Positions 42,315 to 50,522 of a stretch of DNA of 58,797 bases are shown here, in pieces. Origin of the DNA: a virus. The position numbers were made by a program, and so were the translations under genes. Every line of letters begins with the position of its first letter. Position 1 is the first letter of the stretch. The stretch covers positions 1 through 58,797 of IMG/VR virus record IMGVR_UViG_3300048837_000207; one strand, given 5' to 3'. The notes below the pieces were generated by a model. It had not been told where the DNA came from. It made no database searches and saw only the letters and a program-made list of their open reading frames with translations.

Positions 42315-44173
42315 TACTTGCAGTCTCCGAAGGTCGGACCCCAATGGACTTCCACCGCAACAGGCAGGTCGGGTGCCCATGCAGGTGGTGCCGACATGAT
42401 CTGTGTGATCTGCGCGGCAAGTGTCTCAGCATCCCTCTCCGGGACCACGTAGTCAAGTTCGTCGTGGACCTGCAGCACCATCTGGAGGCCCAATTCCCGA
42501 TGGATCGTGAGCATGTTGTCCATGACGATGATGCGGGCAAGGGCCTGCACGATGTTCTCGGCCAGCTTGCCGCCGAAGAGCTTCCGGGTCTCGCGACCGA
42601 AGGTGTAGATCCAGTCCCCGGTGTCGCTGCGGCGCAGGTCGTTGTAGTAGATCGGCATGCCGTTTGGCAGGATGATCATGTTCTTGGCGGTCATGCAGAC
42701 CTGCTTACCGTCGGGGGGCGCGATGATCGCCTTCCCTTCACCTGTGGCAATCATCGACAGGATGCGGTCGAACTTGTTCCACAACTGTGGAATCTCGCGG
42801 TACAGGGTGCGGTAGGTGTTGACGAGCTTCTGGGCCTCAACCAGCTCGACCTTGACGTTGTCCTTCCTGAGAGTCGTCTGGAGCTTCGGCGCTCCCATGC
42901 CATAGCCGAGGCCAAGGATGCAGGTCTTGCCGACGAACCGGCGGGCGTCGTCCTCCTTGGACCGCCCCTTGACCACGTCCACCCGGTAGGCATTGGCAGC
43001 GAAGGACGAGTACACGTCCTGCCGGTCCCGGAAGCCCTGCGTCAAAATGTCGCACCCGGCCAGCCACGACACGATGCGGGCCTCGATCTGCGAGAGGTCG
43101 GCGCCCAGCACGACATGCCCCTTTGGCGCACGCATGGCAAACCGGATCTTCGATTTGTCCACCCGTGGGGGGTTCTGCATGTTGATCTTCTGCGTACCGC
43201 CGTACCGGCCCGTGTGGGCCGCGTAGTAGTTCAGGGGGACCCTGAGCTTCCGGTGGCGCTTGGCGATCTCCAGCAGCCTCCCTGTGCGCGTCTCACCGAT
43301 CGTGGACTTCATCCCGAGGCGAGCCTCGATCAGGCCAGTCACGATTTCATCGTCGGCGTACTCCTCCTGCAGGGCCTTGAACTCCGGGTCGCCCTTGGCG
43401 AAGGCCCACGTCAGCTTGTCAGTCGTGAGGGAAACCTTCGTCGGTGGTTCCACGCCGATACGCTGCAGGACGGCGGCGAACTTGTCGTTTGACATAAGTT
43501 CGTCCTTCGTCGCCAGCCGGGAGAGCGATGCCATGAGCTGCGCCTTCTTGGCGATCTCGTGCTGCAGCTCCTTGGCGAGCAGGTTGGCATCCAGCTCCAG
43601 CACAGGATCGAGGTACATCCTGTGTGTGAGGTCCATGATCGCGAACTCGGAGCGGGGGAACAGGGGCTTCAGGTGCTTGAACAGCAGCCACGTTCCCTCA
43701 ACGTCGGTGATGCAGTAGTCCGCGTAGGAGTACAACTCCGTCTGCGACAGCGACTGCCGTGACCGGCCAATCATGTTGTGGACCTCGACGCCCTTGCGCA
43801 GGCCATCGAAGTCGCAGTACTCCAAGCACTTCGCCAGCGACACTCCGGACAGGAAGGGCCGCAGGTGGGCCTGAGCCATGCTGATGGTGTCGAAGATGAA
43901 CTTGGGCCTGATCCCAAAGACCTGCTGCAGGATGGTCGCGTCGAACATCATGTTGTGGCCGACGACAGCGTTGTTCGGGATATCAAGGGCAGACAGCCAC
44001 TGCGCCGTCTGCTTCTTGGTACCACTGAACCACTGCGTTGGCTCCTCATTCACCTTGGCAGCGACGAGGATGACCTCAAACCGAGGGTCGGTGATGTAGT
44101 CCTCGGTGGACATCTTCGACAGCGAGAACTCGCGGTCGTAGTAGGTTTCGAAGTCGATCGTGATGATGTTCAC
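42314..44173 (-). CDS. Family A DNA polymerase with 3'-5' exonuclease
   Basis: A 619-residue replicative polymerase. The exonuclease begins ITIDFETYYD (ExoI DxE), followed by GHNMMFD (ExoII) and YCITDVEGT (ExoIII). Polymerase motif A is LGADLSQIEARI, motif B is in RRFVGKTCILGLGYGMG, and motif C is LQVHDEL. All catalytic acids are present. It is shorter than Pol I because the 5' nuclease domain is absent, as is usual for phage polymerases. It heads the nuclease/helicase run of the replication operon. Confidence 0.96.
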   Translation of the reverse strand: MNIITIDFETYYDREFSLSKMSTEDYITDPRFEVILVAAKVNEEPTQWFSGTKKQTAQWLSALDIPNNAVVGHNMMFDATILQQVFGIRPKFIFDTISMAQAHLRPFLSGVSLAKCLEYCDFDGLRKGVEVHNMIGRSRQSLSQTELYSYADYCITDVEGTWLLFKHLKPLFPRSEFAIMDLTHRMYLDPVLELDANLLAKELQHEIAKKAQLMASLSRLATKDELMSNDKFAAVLQRIGVEPPTKVSLTTDKLTWAFAKGDPEFKALQEEYADDEIVTGLIEARLGMKSTIGETRTGRLLEIAKRHRKLRVPLNYYAAHTGRYGGTQKINMQNPPRVDKSKIRFAMRAPKGHVVLGADLSQIEARIVSWLAGCDILTQGFRDRQDVYSSFAANAYRVDVVKGRSKEDDARRFVGKTCILGLGYGMGAPKLQTTLRKDNVKVELVEAQKLVNTYRTLYREIPQLWNKFDRILSMIATGEGKAIIAPPDGKQVCMTAKNMIILPNGMPIYYNDLRRSDTGDWIYTFGRETRKLFGGKLAENIVQALARIIVMDNMLTIHRELGLQMVLQVHDELDYVVPERDAETLAAQITQIMSAPPAWAPDLPVAVEVHWGPTFGDCK

Positions 44174-44203
44174 TGAAGCTCTTTCGCCTGATCGCTGTTG
44201 TAG

Positions 44204-44401
44204 TCATTCATGGAACCCTGCCCTCCGCATTCTGGATATCTGATTCTTGATCGCCCTGTGATCGGACGGGGTTGACCCCGAGACCACGATCGACTTGCCG
44301 TCAGGTGCGTACCACTTGTAATGGGCCGCATTACTTCGCTCGACTCGCCAACCTTGCCTGACGGCAGCTTGGCGTAGGCGCTCCAGCTCTTTACACTTCA
44401 T
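44204..44401 (-). CDS. HicA-like small dsRNA-binding-fold protein
   Basis: A 65-residue protein. ATG 44401 overlaps the previous stop (ATGA). The pattern ELERLRQAAVRQGWRVERSNAAHYKWYAPDGKSIVVSGSTPSD follows the HicA/YcfA fold: helix, W-x-V strand, H-Y-K strand, PDG turn, then a Thr-Pro stretch. In HicA toxins the histidine is catalytic for mRNA cleavage. No HicB antitoxin is visible nearby, so this is an orphan and may bind RNA instead. The assignment is by pattern only. Confidence 0.55.
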   Translation of the reverse strand: MKCKELERLRQAAVRQGWRVERSNAAHYKWYAPDGKSIVVSGSTPSDHRAIKNQISRMRRAGFHE

Positions 44402-44958
44402 TTGGCGTACCTCTTCATCAGGAAGCTCACCCACTGGACGACGTTCACTTCCAACTGGTTGAGCGAGCCATAGTTCTTCACGGTCCCCTCAATAAGTGCC
44501 GGGGAGATCCCTTTCTCCGACGAGTGTGCAGCCACGGGGGCAACCCCCTCGCGATCGACCTTCCACACGGTGCCGCCCGCGTTGATGATAGTCTGCGCCT
44601 CGTTGTCGAACCGTACGTCGGTCACGACCATGCGTGGGGAAGTCATGGCCCGTACCTCGTCCCACCTGCGCAGCATCAACATCACCCACAGGTCGGGGTG
44701 TACGTGCTGCCTGCCCCACTCGGTGCCAAGCGTCTGCGCAACCTGCCGTGGGGATTTGCCGAGCCAAGGGATAACCTGCTCCTTGCGCTCCCGGTCGTCC
44801 CAGACGTGAAGGTCGATACCGAGCATGGCTTCCAGCCCCATCTTGAGCGGCATGGCAAGCGTGTAGCGAGAGAAGCCGCAGTTCGCCATGTACATGGCGA
44901 CGGTGTCTTTGCCGCAGCCTGCGGGGCCGCAGAGTCCAATCAGCAGTTGCTTGCTCAC
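44398..44958 (-). CDS. Deoxynucleoside monophosphate kinase
   Basis: A 186-residue P-loop kinase, start GTG 44958 (GTGA overlap). Walker A reads GLCGPAGCGKDTVA (residues 9-22), the GKDT form typical of phage dNMP kinases. It is followed by LAMPLKMGLEAMLGI, LGTEWGRQHVHPDLWVM and the strand RMVVTDVRFDNEAQTI. It would phosphorylate dNMPs from host DNA breakdown to feed the phage polymerase located downstream. Confidence 0.88.
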   Translation of the reverse strand: MSKQLLIGLCGPAGCGKDTVAMYMANCGFSRYTLAMPLKMGLEAMLGIDLHVWDDRERKEQVIPWLGKSPRQVAQTLGTEWGRQHVHPDLWVMLMLRRWDEVRAMTSPRMVVTDVRFDNEAQTIINAGGTVWKVDREGVAPVAAHSSEKGISPALIEGTVKNYGSLNQLEVNVVQWVSFLMKRYAK

Positions 44959-45227
44959 CGGGTTGAGTCCTTGCGCAGTACGAACCTGTTGTGGAGAAGC
45001 ATCGCGGCGAGACAGCCGGTGCCGCCTCCGAAGCCTAGTGCCAGAACCAGCCATATCGTGAATCCCTCTTTGGCAACCATCGCCACAACGTAGACTTCGA
45101 ACAGGGCCATCGCGTTGCTCGTCGCGACGACCCAGCCGTAGTTGTTGTGTATGACATTGCGTTGCTGAAACGCCTTCAAGAAGATAAAGGCGAAGTTGGC
45201 AGCGAACGTGGCGAGGAAAGCGATCAT
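44955..45227 (-). CDS. Small three-span membrane protein
   Basis: A 90-residue hydrophobic protein. Segments IAFLATFAANFAFIFLKAF, WVVATSNAMALFEVYVVAMVA and IWLVLALGFGGGTGCLAAMLL are probable membrane spans, and the C-terminus RFVLRKDSTR is basic and so probably cytoplasmic. ATG 45227 overlaps the preceding stop. A membrane protein inside a replication operon could anchor the fork or alter the host membrane. The family is not recognised. Confidence 0.6.
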   Translation of the reverse strand: MIAFLATFAANFAFIFLKAFQQRNVIHNNYGWVVATSNAMALFEVYVVAMVAKEGFTIWLVLALGFGGGTGCLAAMLLHNRFVLRKDSTR

Positions 45228-45490
45228 GCCTCGACCGTGACGACCTTCCTGATCGGACCCCTGCCGTCTGCCGCGTCTGCCGCTGCCCATGCCGCGTTCC
45301 AGCGCGTGGTATCCCAATGCCGCTTCGGCACAGGGGCGGCTTGCGGGTGCGTGAACGCGAACTGCATCGTCGGGCGCATATCGTGGTAGACGATGTTGAA
45401 CACCTTGCGAGCGTGGTTGCTCCAGCCCTCCCACTGCCGCTTCGGCACCTTGTGCTTGTTGAGGACTGGCCTGCCCATGTTCTTTGTCAT
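45224..45490 (-). CDS. Hypothetical protein, first gene of replication operon
   Basis: An 88-residue basic protein preceded by AAGGAGACTACATG. It is rich in Trp, His and Arg (KRQWEGWSNHARKVFNIVYHDMRP and KRHWDTTRWNAAWAAADAA). No known motif is seen, but similar Trp-rich small proteins are common in phage replication regions. It is the first product made from the 45.7-kb promoter, behind a structured leader. Confidence 0.6.
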   Translation of the reverse strand: MTKNMGRPVLNKHKVPKRQWEGWSNHARKVFNIVYHDMRPTMQFAFTHPQAAPVPKRHWDTTRWNAAWAAADAADGRGPIRKVVTVEA

Positions 45491-45703
45491 GTAGTCTCCT
45501 TGTGAAAATGATAGTTCATGCCCCGTCTCGTGGGGCCTACGGCGGATCCAGAGTTCGCTCTTTATGAGGCGGCTTCACTCCCCCGCTGGCGACCGTTACT
45601 TTGTTGGGCCGAAGCCCGCAATGTCTCGCGACCTGTCGCCTGCGCGAGGGTGCGCTAGCACCTAACTTAAACAGCAGTATGCCCACGAATCCGAAAATGT
45701 CAA
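45491..45703 (-). promoter_or_regulatory. Sigma70-like promoter and structured leader
   Basis: On the minus strand TTGACA (45703-45698) and CATACT (16-bp spacer, near 45681-45676) form a good promoter. The following leader of about 180 nt holds stacked hairpins: GGTGC/GCACC, CTCGCG/CGCGAG, a GGGC-TTCG-GCCC tetraloop, and GCCCC/GGGGC just before the AAGGAG site. It drives the replication operon and may be a regulatory RNA leader. No known riboswitch pattern is recognised. Confidence 0.6.
45506..45516 (-). repeat. Directional motif copy M1
   Basis: Minus-strand AACTATCATTT, 16 bases upstream of the start at 45490 and directly before its AAGGAG site. It is the only copy outside the early block and its sole link to the replication operon. 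Confidence 0.7.
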
Positions 45704-45717
45704 GCCCTACAGCAGAC

Positions 45718-45747
45718 AAAAAAATGGGGACCCCCGAAGGGGTCCCC
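45718..45747 (-). terminator. Strong terminator ending the early block
   Basis: On the minus strand a perfect 9-bp stem (GGGGACCCC with its complement, TTCG loop) is followed by a run of seven T after one A. It separates the early transcription block, last stop at 45780, from the replication promoter at 45703. Confidence 0.9.
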
Positions 45748-45763
45748 AAAGTGTTTTCGGGCA

Positions 45764-45780
45764 CTTGCTAGGCTAGCAAT
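45764..45780. repeat. Palindrome copy P1 (centre GGC)
   Basis: TTGCTAGGCTAGCAA, 15-bp core at 45765-45779. It touches the stop codon of the last early gene and precedes the terminator, so no downstream early gene remains for it to control as an operator. Confidence 0.85.
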
Positions 45781-46505
45781 CAGGCGATGCCGTGGACTAC
45801 CCGAACCGGCCAGTCAGGACTGATCGTCTCGTCCGGTAGCAGCAGCGCCTCCGTGATGACCGCATCGTACGGGGCCAGCGCGGCAGGCGTCCATTCCTTG
45901 TCCAGCAGCACTGCCTCCGGTAGCCTCGACCGCACCTTGATCTTGCGCACGACTTCCTGCCCACGTTCAGGCAGGAAGCTGCACAGGTTGGGCCACAGCC
46001 GGTGGATCTGCCCCATCGTGTTGCAAGCCGAGAAGGCCCGCTCGACCTTGTTGTAGACCTGCGCACGCTCGATATCGAGCTTCACCCACCGCTCGCCCCA
46101 CTCCACCAGTGCATCCACCATGCTGATGGGAAGTCGGCTCATGTTCACCATGTCTGCGCCGGACCTCCATGTCTCGGTAGATGGCAGTGGCAGGCCAGTG
46201 CCGAACTTGACGAACATGGTCAGCGGCATCCTTGGCGGGGAGAACACAGTATCGACCTTGAACTCCTTCACGTCCCACTGCAGCGTCAGGTCGCTGTTCC
46301 GATGCAGCAGTGTCGGCATACTGGACTTCAGCAGCCGCAGGGCCGCACGTTCCTCATTTGTCCACAGGTGCCGGTAGATTTCCTTCGGGGCTATGGGGCA
46401 GGGGGCGAGCAGCCCCATCCGGTTCACCATCCGTTGCCCTACTCGCTCCAAGACTTCCGACTTGGAGTAGTCGCGGACGGTCTGGTTGTGTCGTCGTCGT
46501 CTCAT
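45780..46505 (-). CDS. Hypothetical early protein, paralogue of its neighbour
   Basis: A 241-residue protein, mostly helical. The segment ERAQVYNKVERAFSACNTMGQIHRLWPNLCSFLP and the later ITEALLLPDE align with IRHFHNKIYEV...IARAWPEVASAVP and ELLAASVMLPAD in the gene before it, so the two look like diverged copies. It starts MRRRRH, overlaps the neighbour by 4 bp, and ends at the block terminator. Function unknown. Confidence 0.6.
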   Translation of the reverse strand: MRRRRHNQTVRDYSKSEVLERVGQRMVNRMGLLAPCPIAPKEIYRHLWTNEERAALRLLKSSMPTLLHRNSDLTLQWDVKEFKVDTVFSPPRMPLTMFVKFGTGLPLPSTETWRSGADMVNMSRLPISMVDALVEWGERWVKLDIERAQVYNKVERAFSACNTMGQIHRLWPNLCSFLPERGQEVVRKIKVRSRLPEAVLLDKEWTPAALAPYDAVITEALLLPDETISPDWPVRVVHGIA

Positions 46506-47206
46506 GTTATGCCCTCCTTATTGAGGCCAATCCACGCTGGTAGTTTCCCGTCAGCAGGCAGCATCACGGAGGCTGCCAACAGCTCGACCAAGCGAACAGA
46601 ATCTGCTGCCGACAGGCGAAGGTTGAGCCTCCCCCTGATGGCTTCGATCCTGCCGGTGTCCCGATGCGGAGCAGTCCGCATCCCTGCCAGCAGGGACGGC
46701 ACCGCACTCGCGACCTCTGGCCACGCGCGAGCGATATCCGCCTTGCTGGAGAACAACGGAGAGACCTCGTAGATCTTGTTGTGGAAGTGTCGGATCTCCG
46801 TGTCCATCGCTTCCGCCTTCGCGTACCAAGCCGTGAGCTTAGGGTCCTTGCGCACCGCCTCGTCCAGCATGAACGGTGATAGTACGCTGCTGGGACACAC
46901 AGGGCAGTCCTCCATGTGTAGCCAGAACGGCTGGACAGGATCAGCCCAATCGTCCACCGTGCGTGGATCCTGCAGGGTGAAGTGGATTACCTGCTGCCGT
47001 GCCGTCGCGCGCAGCAGGTTCCGGTACGCTATGTTGTGGTGGTGCATGGACGTGGGGACACGATCCACGAACCACTTGGCCACTTGAGGGGTGAACGCCC
47101 CGGAGTAAACCTTCACCGGGTCGCATGGGAACGGGATCGTCTGCCTCAGTCGAGGCAGCAAACCCGCCAGCTCAGTACGAAACGTGTACCTGACTGCTTC
47201 ACTCAT
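46502..47206 (-). CDS. Hypothetical early protein, paralogue of its neighbour
   Basis: A 234-residue protein. The N-terminal half has a beta-like opening and two cysteines (EDCPVCPS). The C-terminal half carries the shared W-P-x-V-x-x-x-x-P pattern described for the next gene. It overlaps the VWA-protein gene by 8 bp, so it is translated with it and could be a substrate or partner of the MoxR/VWA pair. A weak copy of the directional motif (CGGTGATAGTA) lies near 46875. Confidence 0.55.
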   Translation of the reverse strand: MSEAVRYTFRTELAGLLPRLRQTIPFPCDPVKVYSGAFTPQVAKWFVDRVPTSMHHHNIAYRNLLRATARQQVIHFTLQDPRTVDDWADPVQPFWLHMEDCPVCPSSVLSPFMLDEAVRKDPKLTAWYAKAEAMDTEIRHFHNKIYEVSPLFSSKADIARAWPEVASAVPSLLAGMRTAPHRDTGRIEAIRGRLNLRLSAADSVRLVELLAASVMLPADGKLPAWIGLNKEGIT

Positions 47207-48455
47207 AGTCGCTCAGCTCCACGCGAACCAGATCACCGAACGGCGGCTGCACGTCCGTCGTCATTACCCAGATGACGGGGTAAGGCGGCGGGACCGGAGG
47301 GAACGTGCCGTAGCCGTCGGTGAAGAAGATCAGGCAGTCAGGCACGATGCCAAGTTCCTCCACCTTCTGGAACGCAGGGATGAAGTTCGTACCACCGCCA
47401 CCGCGAAGCTCGGGCTTGTAGGTGTAGAGGTCGGTGTTGGCATCCAGTTCGTGAACGTCATGCACCTTGGCGTCACAGGACATCAGCCACAACCGCTGTG
47501 GCCTGCATGTGGAGAGAATCTCAGCCGACTCGGCGTAGCTCGCATCGAACTCAGCCTGCCCCATGCTGCCAGAGGTATCCACCACCTTGACCACCGTGCC
47601 AGCGCCGAACCCGGTGTAGCTCGGGAAGAAGATCTTCTGAGTCACCAGCCGACGGCGATGCGGTGACGCCCACGACGTAGCCTCACGGCTCACGATACGT
47701 GTGACGATGTGCCGCAGCCGATCCTTCCAGTTGACCTGCGGCTTGAGCATCTCCTCCACCCAACGCTCAAGGCTGGCGGGCATCTTCCCCATTGCCTTGG
47801 CTTGGTTACGTGCCGACGCAATGGACCGCTTCATCTCAGCCTCGGACTGCTTCGACGGCTCGTAGATATGGGTGTCCATCGGTTGCTGGTCTCCCACACC
47901 TTCGTTGGACGGGTCCCCTTGGCTGCCGGGAGGCGGCTGTCCACCGCCCGGTCCACCCGGCCCTTTCCCCTTGCCACTGGGAGGCGGCTTGAGCTTCTTG
48001 GCGAGCAGCCGGTACACATCCTCAAACAGCTCGGTGCCTTCCCTCGCGATGTTGGTGTCGTACAGCAGTCCCTTCGGCATCTGCCCGATCTTGTTGGCAA
48101 CGAGCAGCGCGTTGACGATGTAGTCGGCTGCGATGTTCGCCAGTCCGGGGTGGAACGGCTTGCCTTCGAAGCCGAGATCCGAGTACCGCTTGAACCGATC
48201 CATGTGCATCCACATGGCGTGGCCAATCTCATGGCAGCACACGAACACGGCCTCGGGTAGGCTCAGCTTGGCGAGGAAGTCCTCGTCGAACCAGATGAGC
48301 TTGCCGTTGGTCGCAGCAGTGGGGATGCCGGGGTACTTGCCCACACGCAGGTCCATCATGTCGAGCATGAGGGACGCAAAGAACGGGCAGTGCAGAAGCA
48401 TCGCGGTCTTCATTTCGGTGAACCGCGTGCGTGCTACGGGGTTGTTGATTTCCAT
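47199..48455 (-). CDS. DUF2201-like putative metallopeptidase with VWA domain
   Basis: A 418-residue protein with two parts. The N-terminal FVCCHEIGHAMWMHMDR (about residues 72-88) is an HExxH zinc site, and GLANIAADYIVNALL follows, as in the DUF2201 N-terminal family. After a Gly/Pro/Lys-rich linker (residues 160-200), the C-terminal half is a VWA-type domain with a MIDAS-like DTSGSM, a GGGGTNF turn and FFTDGYG. Such proteins pair with MoxR AAA chaperones, and a MoxR-type gene lies 2.6 kb upstream in the same block. The start is AAGGAGACAACGATG next to palindrome P2. Confidence 0.85.
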   Translation of the reverse strand: MEINNPVARTRFTEMKTAMLLHCPFFASLMLDMMDLRVGKYPGIPTAATNGKLIWFDEDFLAKLSLPEAVFVCCHEIGHAMWMHMDRFKRYSDLGFEGKPFHPGLANIAADYIVNALLVANKIGQMPKGLLYDTNIAREGTELFEDVYRLLAKKLKPPPSGKGKGPGGPGGGQPPPGSQGDPSNEGVGDQQPMDTHIYEPSKQSEAEMKRSIASARNQAKAMGKMPASLERWVEEMLKPQVNWKDRLRHIVTRIVSREATSWASPHRRRLVTQKIFFPSYTGFGAGTVVKVVDTSGSMGQAEFDASYAESAEILSTCRPQRLWLMSCDAKVHDVHELDANTDLYTYKPELRGGGGTNFIPAFQKVEELGIVPDCLIFFTDGYGTFPPVPPPYPVIWVMTTDVQPPFGDLVRVELSDYE

Positions 48456-48467
48456 CGTTGTCTCCTT

Positions 48468-48484
48468 GTTGCTAGCCTAGCAAC
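48468..48484. repeat. Palindrome copy P2 (centre GCC)
   Basis: GTTGCTAGCCTAGCAAC fills most of the 30-bp gap before the VWA gene, directly upstream of its AAGGAG site. Its central base is reversed relative to the GGC copies. Confidence 0.9.
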
Positions 48485-48485
48485 G

Positions 48486-49118
48486 TCAAAGGTCGAGGCC
48501 GGTCTGGAGGTTGAACGTCAGGACCGGCTTGCTCCTGACGAACTCCAGTAGTGGCATGCGCAACGGCAGCAGTTCCTTCTGCCACTCACGAACGAGGTTC
48601 GCGAGCTTACTGGTTGCGGGCTTCAGGTGGCCGCCGCTACGCCGCCATCGGCTGCGGGACATGGGGACTTCGTCGTCCTTCACGTGGTGCCCCACGTTCC
48701 ACCCATCAACGCAGAGCCACATGAACTGACCAGTCCAGCTATCGCAGCGGCGAATCGCCACGGCGGTGCGCAGGTCTACGTCAACCATGTGGGCGGCGGC
48801 GATGAGGTCCGTCTTGCAGGCTTCGGCCTTGTCGATGGGCACCAACACGTTCATGTTCTTCTTGCCCACGTAGCCGATGTTGGGGACATTCGGAGCCTCG
48901 TCGCAGTTGTCGAGCATGGTGAGGACGGCTCCTACTGCGTCGCCGTGGGACACCTTGAATCCCTGCTCGATTGCGGAACACACCTTGGTGAAGTCGGACT
49001 TCTTCATCCGCTCCCACCGAAAAGTGATAGTTCCAGTGCAGGTAAACGCCTCGGTCAGGTCGCTGCACACGTAGATTCCACCGACACCAGTGTGTCCGCT
49101 GATTCGTGATACGTTCAT
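48486..49118 (-). CDS. Hypothetical early protein
   Basis: A 210-residue soluble alpha/beta protein with several cysteines but no clear zinc site (YVCSDLTEAFTCTG, TMLDNCDEAPN, IRRCDSWTG). The start at 49118 lies two bases after the previous gene. It contains a directional motif copy reading Thr-Ile-Thr-Phe. It sits between the 420-residue gene and the VWA gene, so a role with the MoxR/VWA module is possible. Confidence 0.5.
   Translation of the reverse strand: MNVSRISGHTGVGGIYVCSDLTEAFTCTGTITFRWERMKKSDFTKVCSAIEQGFKVSHGDAVGAVLTMLDNCDEAPNVPNIGYVGKKNMNVLVPIDKAEACKTDLIAAAHMVDVDLRTAVAIRRCDSWTGQFMWLCVDGWNVGHHVKDDEVPMSRSRWRRSGGHLKPATSKLANLVREWQKELLPLRMPLLEFVRSKPVLTFNLQTGLDL
49023..49033 (-). repeat. 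Directional motif copy M3
   Basis: Minus-strand AACTATCACTT (one change), inside the 210-residue gene near its 5' end, reading Thr-Ile-Thr-Phe. Confidence 0.55.
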
Positions 49119-49120
49119 GG

Positions 49121-50383
49121 TCAGACCTCCTTGGCCATGCGGTCCATCATGTTGATGACTTCCTGTGCGTGAGCGCCGACCTCGGCGCGGAGCGTCGGCT
49201 TGGTCCGAAGTTCCTCCACGTCGTGCTGGCACAGGTGCTTGTCGATGTACTGGCGAATCTCTTCGATCCGCTTGTCACCCGTGACGTTCAGGTGCTTGAG
49301 CTGGCCGGACACCGACCGAACGTTGTCCACCAACGTGTAGTGAAACAGCTTGTCGGGATGCGACAGCCGCTCAGCCATACGCCCCACGTTCTCGTGGATG
49401 CGGACCCACAGGTCCTGCATGGCGTTCTCCAGCATCCTCTTCGTCTTGCCCTTCAGTGCGTCAGCCAGTGCCTGACACTGGGCCTCGGGCAGCCCCTTGA
49501 AGTCCGAGCCGACCGGGATCGGATGGAAGTCGAACGAGATATCGAAGTGCTGCCGGATCGACTCAGCATTGGGGTAGTCCGAGATATCGAACCGCTTGCC
49601 GAGCTTCTTCTTGGCCTCTTCGATCAGTTGGGGGTACAGCGGCACAAACGCATCCACCGCTGCCTCCATCTCCGCCTTGCGAGCGCCGAGCTTGCTGATG
49701 CAGTCGAAGAACGATGTGTTGGGCATCATCCTCGCCCCCGACCGACGGCCTGTGTCGTCCAGACCAGTGGTCGTCCACGGCGCAGTCACCGCGTAGAAGT
49801 CGGCACGTGCCGAGTCGATCGCCTTGTGGATCTTCTTCAGTTCCGTGTCGGCCCCCGCGAGCAGGTGCTTACGGGTTTCGAACGCAGTCACGTCGGCGTC
49901 GTTCGCATCGGCCACGTCTTGGCTGGCCTTGCGATCCTTCACCTTCGCATGCCACCTACGTGTGTTGAGCGTCACCAACGTGGCGAAGTTGCGCAGGTCC
50001 AGAGTCTCTGCGATCTCGTCGGTGGTGAACGTCGGCATGGTCATGGGCGGCAGCGAGTAGTCCGTCCTGTCCTTGGTGTCGGCAAAGGGCAGGGTTTCCT
50101 CCTGCGGGGCCGCAGGCTCGGTGATCGGCAGTTGCTCGCTGAAGTCAGCGAACGCCTCGCCTACCGGGTCCGTTGCTAGGCTAGCAACGTCGGGCTGGTC
50201 CATGATTTCCGTAGGCAACGGCTCGCCGTGGGTCAGCTCCTGCACGTCCGTAATCAGCGGCTCAAGCTCGGACTTGGGTTCCTCCACAGGTGCCGAAATG
50301 ATAGTTTCCGGCTCCTGCACAGGCAGAGGCTTGCTCTCGTCGAGGATATCAGCGAGCAGTTCGTCGAGGTTGAAGTCAGTCAT
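49121..50383 (-). CDS. Conserved phage protein of the MoxR/VWA module
   Basis: A 420-residue protein. Residues 1-115 are acidic, Pro-rich and probably disordered, and hold both a palindrome (as DVASLATD) and a directional motif (as ETIISAP). The rest is helical: TLVTLNTRRWHAKVKDRKAS, AFVPLYPQLIEEAKKKLGKRFDISDYPNAESIRQHFDISFDFHPIPVGSDFKGL. From memory this resembles DUF3150-type proteins found beside MoxR ATPases. It is probably a scaffold or adaptor for the AAA ring. The start is AAGGAGACACACAATG. Confidence 0.6.
   Translation of the reverse strand: MTDFNLDELLADILDESKPLPVQEPETIISAPVEEPKSELEPLITDVQELTHGEPLPTEIMDQPDVASLATDPVGEAFADFSEQLPITEPAAPQEETLPFADTKDRTDYSLPPMTMPTFTTDEIAETLDLRNFATLVTLNTRRWHAKVKDRKASQDVADANDADVTAFETRKHLLAGADTELKKIHKAIDSARADFYAVTAPWTTTGLDDTGRRSGARMMPNTSFFDCISKLGARKAEMEAAVDAFVPLYPQLIEEAKKKLGKRFDISDYPNAESIRQHFDISFDFHPIPVGSDFKGLPEAQCQALADALKGKTKRMLENAMQDLWVRIHENVGRMAERLSHPDKLFHYTLVDNVRSVSGQLKHLNVTGDKRIEEIRQYIDKHLCQHDVEELRTKPTLRAEVGAHAQEVINMMDRMAKEV
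50172..50188. repeat. Palindrome copy P3 (centre GGC), in coding sequence
   Basis: Perfect GTTGCTAGGCTAGCAAC inside the 420-residue gene's disordered region, reading Val-Ala-Ser-Leu-Ala on the minus strand. Confidence 0.9.
50296..50306 (-). repeat. Directional motif copy M4
   Basis: Minus-strand AACTATCATTT followed by CGGCACC, 108 bp from P3 in the same coding region, reading Thr-Ile-Ile-Ser. Confidence 0.75.
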
Positions 50384-50522
50384 TGTGTGTCTCCTTGTAG
50401 CGTCGAAGGGTCTCAGCATCCACCAGCCACGTGGCGGCAGCGTTGAGTGCGAACATTGCCATGCAGCAGATCATCAGCAGCGTATCCCGCACGGCTTGGG
50501 ATACAGTCATGAAAGCGTTCAC
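50376..50522 (-). CDS. 48-residue single-span membrane protein
   Basis: Starts at GTG 50522, which forms a GTGA overlap with the preceding stop and lies 8 bases after GGAG. The protein has one hydrophobic helix (LLMICCMAMFALNAAATWLV, residues 15-34) and a charged C-terminus (DAETLRRYKETHND). The stop overlaps the 420-residue gene's start by 8 bp. It is a tiny membrane peptide of an early host-takeover type. No family is recognised. Confidence 0.6.
   Translation of the reverse strand: MNAFMTVSQAVRDTLLMICCMAMFALNAAATWLVDAETLRRYKETHND

Noticed and set aside
44587-44593. TGATAGT in the dNMP kinase gene as another directional motif copy
   Set aside because: The AAA side of the motif is missing and it lies outside the early block. 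Chance occurrence is likely.
45540-45680. tRNA or known riboswitch in the structured leader
   Set aside because: No cloverleaf with acceptor stem and T-loop, and no recognisable aptamer core could be drawn.
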